15,748 bases of DNA from CAZRIE01 sp964600075 (GTDB lineage Bacteria > Bacteroidota > Bacteroidia > Flavobacteriales > Flavobacteriaceae): contig CAZRIE010000098.1 in the NCBI GenBank assembly GCA_964600075.1, positions 1 through 15,748 of the forward strand, read 5' to 3'. Shown in pieces: positions 15,554-15,748 of the stretch; position 1 is the stretch's first letter; each line of letters begins with the position of its first letter. The translations under genes were made by a program, and so were the position numbers. The notes beneath the pieces are model-generated. The model did not search any database. It was not told the origin of the DNA and saw only the letters and a list, made by a program, of their open reading frames with translations.

Positions 15554-15635
15554 AGTATTCCAATTTTATCGTTCAACACATATTCTTAGAAAACTATCAC
15601 CTTTTTTTCTAGGAATTCTAACGATTCTTTAAGAG

Positions 15636-15643
15636 CAAAATTA
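15636..15643 (-). promoter_or_regulatory. Candidate -7 element of the MFS permease gene (TAATTTTG)
   Basis: On the minus strand TAATTTTG fits TAnnTTTG and lies about 83 bases before the permease start. A TTG -33 element is not evident at the normal spacing. The predicted leader of about 75 bases is AT-rich without a clear structure. Confidence 0.3.
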
Positions 15644-15748
15644 GTTCGGATGTACACGATATCACTATACGCGATTATCACATTTCTATGGCATTTTACC
15701 TCGAAAACTGAAATATTTCTTTACTCTGGGTTAAGATGTTATAGCGTC

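Noticed and set aside
15554..15748. Possible divergent regulator gene or end of an upstream gene next to the MFS permease
   Set aside because: The right edge shows only short open frames on both strands. A five-codon open end on the minus strand is too little to support a gene.

Overview
The window looks like chromosomal DNA from a member of the Flavobacteriaceae (Bacteroidota). The grounds are moderate-to-low GC, starts without Shine-Dalgarno sites, several TAnnTTTG-type -7 promoter elements, a DUF285 (BspA-like) surface lipoprotein, an M1 peptidase with a short signal peptide ending in AQ, and GC-rich palindromic repeats in the spacers. I cannot name the genus. No rRNA, tRNA, CRISPR array, integrase or transposase was seen.

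Layout. At 1-50 there is a terminator hairpin. At 285-803 (+) lies a small membrane-anchored protein of unknown function. Convergent to it is a minus-strand pair: an exported M1 aminopeptidase (1825-3912) and a patatin-like phospholipase (914-1828), coupled by an ATGA overlap. The divergent spacer between the peptidase and recG (3913-4122) is almost filled by nested inverted repeats that look like a small non-autonomous element. recG (4123-6225, +) is intact. It converges, with only 6 bases between stop codons, on a 547-residue lipoprotein with Ig-like, PKD-like and DUF285 repeat regions (6232-7875, -).

The leucine operon follows: leuC (8246-9661), leuD (9713-10309), a LeuA/CimA-family synthase (10426-11937) and leuB (12071-13126), closed by a clear terminator at 13153-13184. 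Together they carry out the 2-isopropylmalate steps of leucine synthesis, and possibly the citramalate route to isoleucine. All three intercistronic spacers carry repeats: a heptamer tandem, a REP-like inverted repeat, and a nonamer tandem plus a hairpin just before the leuB start. After the operon come an exported amidohydrolase-2 family protein (13352-14311, +) and, convergent to it, an AraJ-like MFS permease (14351-15553, -).

The most unusual observation is a second copy of the 3' end of recG at about 8099-8167, just upstream of leuC. It encodes LVKHKNIWNYIS-stop, against LVKYKNIWNYIS-stop at the true recG end, and most of the base differences are silent. The lipoprotein gene lies exactly between the two copies. 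This is the footprint expected of an islet inserted at the recG 3' end, or of a recombinational replacement, although no recombinase gene is present.
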